Notes under the pieces: generated by a model | What the model was told of the DNA's origin: nothing | The model's database searches: none | What the model saw: the letters and a program-made list of their open reading frames with translations, nothing else | Position numbers and translations under genes: made by a program | Shown: positions 60,936 to 64,000 of the stretch, piece by piece | Layout of the letters: each line of letters opens with the position of its first letter | How positions within the stretch are numbered: position 1 is the first letter of the stretch | Assembly: GCA_025345505.1 (NCBI GenBank) | Contig: JANVCC010000049.1 | Span: 6,574,588 to 6,638,587, forward strand | Direction of reading: 5' to 3' | DNA from: Todiramphus chloris collaris | Lineage: Eukaryota; Chordata; Aves; Coraciiformes; Alcedinidae | DNA: 64,000 bases

Positions 60936-63900
60936 ACCTATGACTAATCGTGCAGCTGCATCGCTTGGGGTGTGCTCTGGTTGTAGTTATTTCTACTGAA
61001 ATTCCCGCAGGGCTGATGACAGTGAGATGCAGCCCACTGCTTCTGTCACCTTTTTGAAGAGGCAAAGGGTAACAGGGAGCCGAGACCCAAAAGCTACAGT
61101 GAGGTGAGAGGCACGATGTGGCAAGTAAGTTGGTGTGGGAGTAAATTAAAGAGCAGGAGCATGGACTTGTAGCAGCAGGTGAGCTGAGGGCATTAAGAGG
61201 TGACGGCCAAGTGCACCGCCTGTTAACCTGCACCTTTTAGGCACCAGCTGACTGCTTAACGCACTCCCCACGCCGATGTCTGTAGTGTCACAAGATGCTG
61301 CTAGTCCTAAGAGTGGCACGTCAGCCGGTAACCCCACAGGTCCTGCAATTTCTGCCCACTGCAAATCACAACATCCCCCCTCCCGGGCTAACGGAGCTCA
61401 GCCCTGCAGCCCGCCTGGGAGCGCAGGCTTCACCTGCCAGGGCCCTGGGGACAAGTTGCAAAAGCTCTTAAAACATTGAGAAAGAAGCTAATTTCTTACA
61501 GAACAACATGTAATTAAATAGTGCAGAACTGTCTACGATGCATCTTTAGGTCTTTAGGCAACTTTTTGGGGGTTTTTTTTGGTTTTTTTCTCTTGTTTGT
61601 GTCACACTCCTACAGCACTTCAAGGCTACCGCAGAGAAGTGGAGGAAAAAGAGTGAGAACTGAACAATTAACAAGTGCTGTCATAAAACAATGTACTTAA
61701 AATAAAATGCATAATTAAAATAAGTGAACCAAAATAAGACGCAACAGCATACAGAAAAACACACACGCAAATTGTTGACAACAAGTCTCATGGAGGAACT
61801 GAAATATGCAATTTAAAGAGAAAAAAAAAATAGCACTGGAGTGGTTAAACAAAGATGTGATGTACACTAGCAAGTGTCTCAGTGCTTTGCCAAAAAATAT
61901 AATGTTGCAAAAGGACTATTCTTTGAAGTTAACAAGTCTGGACCGTAAACCAGTCCTTTGGTGGCTCCCTGTGTCATTATTTGCTACCAAGACACTGCAC
62001 TGATGGGCTCAGTGGGATCGCTGGATCCAGCGTTAGATCAGTAAGCAGGAAAGCAGAGTTCCCACCAGATTTCCTGCCTGGAGAGCTGTTAGGATCGTGC
62101 TAGTTCTTTAAAGAGCAGAACTGTGTACAATACTGCACTCAAAATGATCCCGTTAGGAATATAATCTTCTGCTACAAATGAGATGTTTGGGGGAAAAAAA
62201 ACCACGGGAAAGCCAAAAAAACCCAACAAAACAACAAACAAGCCTGTTTAACTGAAGTTCATCCTAAAACCACAATTTTTGAGGAGCTTTGCAGGCTGCT
62301 TGTATCTCTGCTCCTGGGAAGGCCGGAGAGGGGTCTCTTTACCTGTGGCCTCCTCCTCAGGGGCAGGCTCTGTGCTGCTCGGCCTGGGTTCACCCCAGCC
62401 GGCTGCCGTTGCCATGGGGCACCCAGCGTGGAGCCGGAGGGCGCACACACCTGCAGGCATCTTCATTCACGGCGTGCAAAGTCCTTTATTCCAGTTGCTC
62501 TGCTTTCTTTCAGCACATTTCAATTTTTATTATTATTTTTTTTTTTAAATCAAGGCACTAGAAAAGATTTGAAAGCGTGAGGCAGACGTGCTTTCCAAGA
62601 ATAATTGCTCTTTGGCTGATGCACAGGAGCTCTGCTCATGCATTTCTGGGAGATGCCTGCAGACTGCTAACTGCTCTGGAAGCCTTTCAGCCTTTGCTGC
62701 CTGCAAATGGCATTATTATTCACTAATAGCCTTGGCTCACCATGTTGTCTTTTGGTTAGTTAGCAGCTATTCTGCAAGTCAGAGACAGGGAAAGAGGAAC
62801 ATATGTTTAAGCAGTAGCCAATTTCTGACCTGTAAAAAAACCCAAAAACCTGGGGCTTTTTTTCAGAGCAATCCCCACCATTAGCTGGGGAGTGATTAGG
62901 AGGGAACGTGTCAGCACTGGGTGGGGGTGTCCACCCCACCTCCCACGGAGCAGCTGCTGTTTCTCAGGCAGGTTTCTGGAGAGAAGGATGCTGAGGATGT
63001 TTGTGCTGTCTCACTAACCCTAGGACGGCTGCTGCCACAGGGTCACGAAGCGGGCCCAGCATGGGTTTCATGGAGGTACGGGAGAGGATATGTAATGTGG
63101 TGCCTGGCCCCAAAAATCCCTGGCACAGCATTTCAAGATCTAAATGACTACCCTTTTCAAAGCACTTAAATGACAAGTATTGGTACATCTCATTAAAAGT
63201 CAAGAGGATTTAATAATAAAATCCTTGCTGCTTTGTTATTCTTTTCTAAAGGTTAGGGATTGGGATTGTTTAGTTTTGTTTCTTTAAGGTTACTTGCTCA
63301 CCTGCTCATTTCTTTTTGGATATTGTAGGATTCTGTTATTTACTGCTCAAGCAATCCCAAGAACTGCTCTACTGACATTTCACGGTATTTAGTATTGACC
63401 AAATACTACATGATAAATCTTTATAATGCTCAGGAGAGACCATCAAGGGAGCAGTTACAAATATATACATTGCAGCATGTTGTGTTCTGGGTTAAATGAA
63501 ATATAAAATCACATCGCCAGCCTGGGTACTAATGGCTCTATCAGTATTCCATCACACCCCAGCTGCAGGTATGGTGGTTGTCATTAAGACATCACCATTT
63601 GTCGATCACGGCAGATGGTAACTGATGGATCTCCCTTTCCTTCGGTACATGGGGAAGGGAATGGGAACTGTGGTAACGTCAGTATCTTGCCCCATCCATT
63701 GGTCAAAACTCATGGGGAGTGAGGAGCATCTAGACAGACAGACGGATGGACAAAGTGTCATGGACAGTACCATGCAGTGCTTTGGCACAGTCGCACGCTG
63801 CCACCCTGCCTGCTCGGCTTTCTGCTCTGGCAGACAGAACGGTTGCAAGTTCTCAGAAAGTTCCGGATTAGTTGTGAGTTTTTGGTAATTTATAGCCAAG

Positions 63901-64000
63901 GCGATTTCACCGTCATTAGCTTTTGTACGTTCAAACAAGGTTTAATTTTCTTGGGAAGATGCAGACGTGTGTACAGCTAGATAATGCCCTGTTTATTTTA
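60936..64000. other. unique sequence with simple repeats
   Basis: Contains a T/G-rich run at 61563-61599, a T-rich stretch at 62520-62546 and a modestly CpG-rich region at 62320-62480. Open frames have no recognised domains. No gene is called. Confidence 0.5.

Noticed and set aside
1-64000. CRISPR arrays, bacterial operons, tRNA or snRNA genes
   Set aside because: None seen; CR1 and MIR content shows vertebrate nuclear DNA.

Overview
This 64 kb window looks like bird nuclear DNA (a sauropsid in any case, and most likely Aves). The evidence is four 5'-truncated CR1 LINEs carrying the avian-type 3' tail (repeats of TCATAGAAT read on the + strand), a low overall repeat load, a few very old MIR relics, and long AT-rich unique stretches. 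I recognise no intact, named protein-coding gene and no tRNA, snRNA or full-length rRNA gene. Nearly all long open frames are antisense or sense shadows of CR1, or chance frames, so the window reads as intergenic or deep intronic sequence.

Layout. 1-1929: unique sequence. 1930-3895: a long CR1 on the minus strand (endonuclease end, linker and C-terminal half of reverse transcriptase) with an internal deletion. 4537-4935: an older CR1 tail. 4936-25.2 kb: mostly unique, with a 5S-rRNA-like relic (about 6.93-7.0 kb), a MIR relic (18.7 kb) and three exon-like segments flanked by good splice-site matches (7911-8002, 11897-12070, 22262-22288). 25.3-29.3 kb: a much-decayed endogenous retrovirus on the plus strand, with protease, reverse transcriptase and envelope-TM-like traces. 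29669-30895: a second CR1 (minus strand) whose 3' UTR is joined directly to its endonuclease region. 30.9-42.8 kb: unique sequence with simple repeats, a CpG-rich patch and two MIR relics. 42.8-43.0 kb: a small CpG-rich patch with a signal-peptide-like frame. 43-54.7 kb: AT-rich, enhancer-like texture. 54.7-55.4 kb: the best gene candidate, two short exon-like blocks that splice in frame to an unfamiliar small protein. 56.2-56.45 kb: an AT-rich palindrome cluster beside a CpG/G-rich patch. 60335-60935: a fourth CR1 tail. The remainder is unique sequence.

No operon or pathway is visible. If the window does something, it is most likely as regulatory DNA for a neighbouring gene, or as a host of small or long non-coding transcripts. 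The exon-like segments were found by eye from splice consensus and open frame, so they are hypotheses. RNA-seq and multi-bird alignments would decide them quickly.
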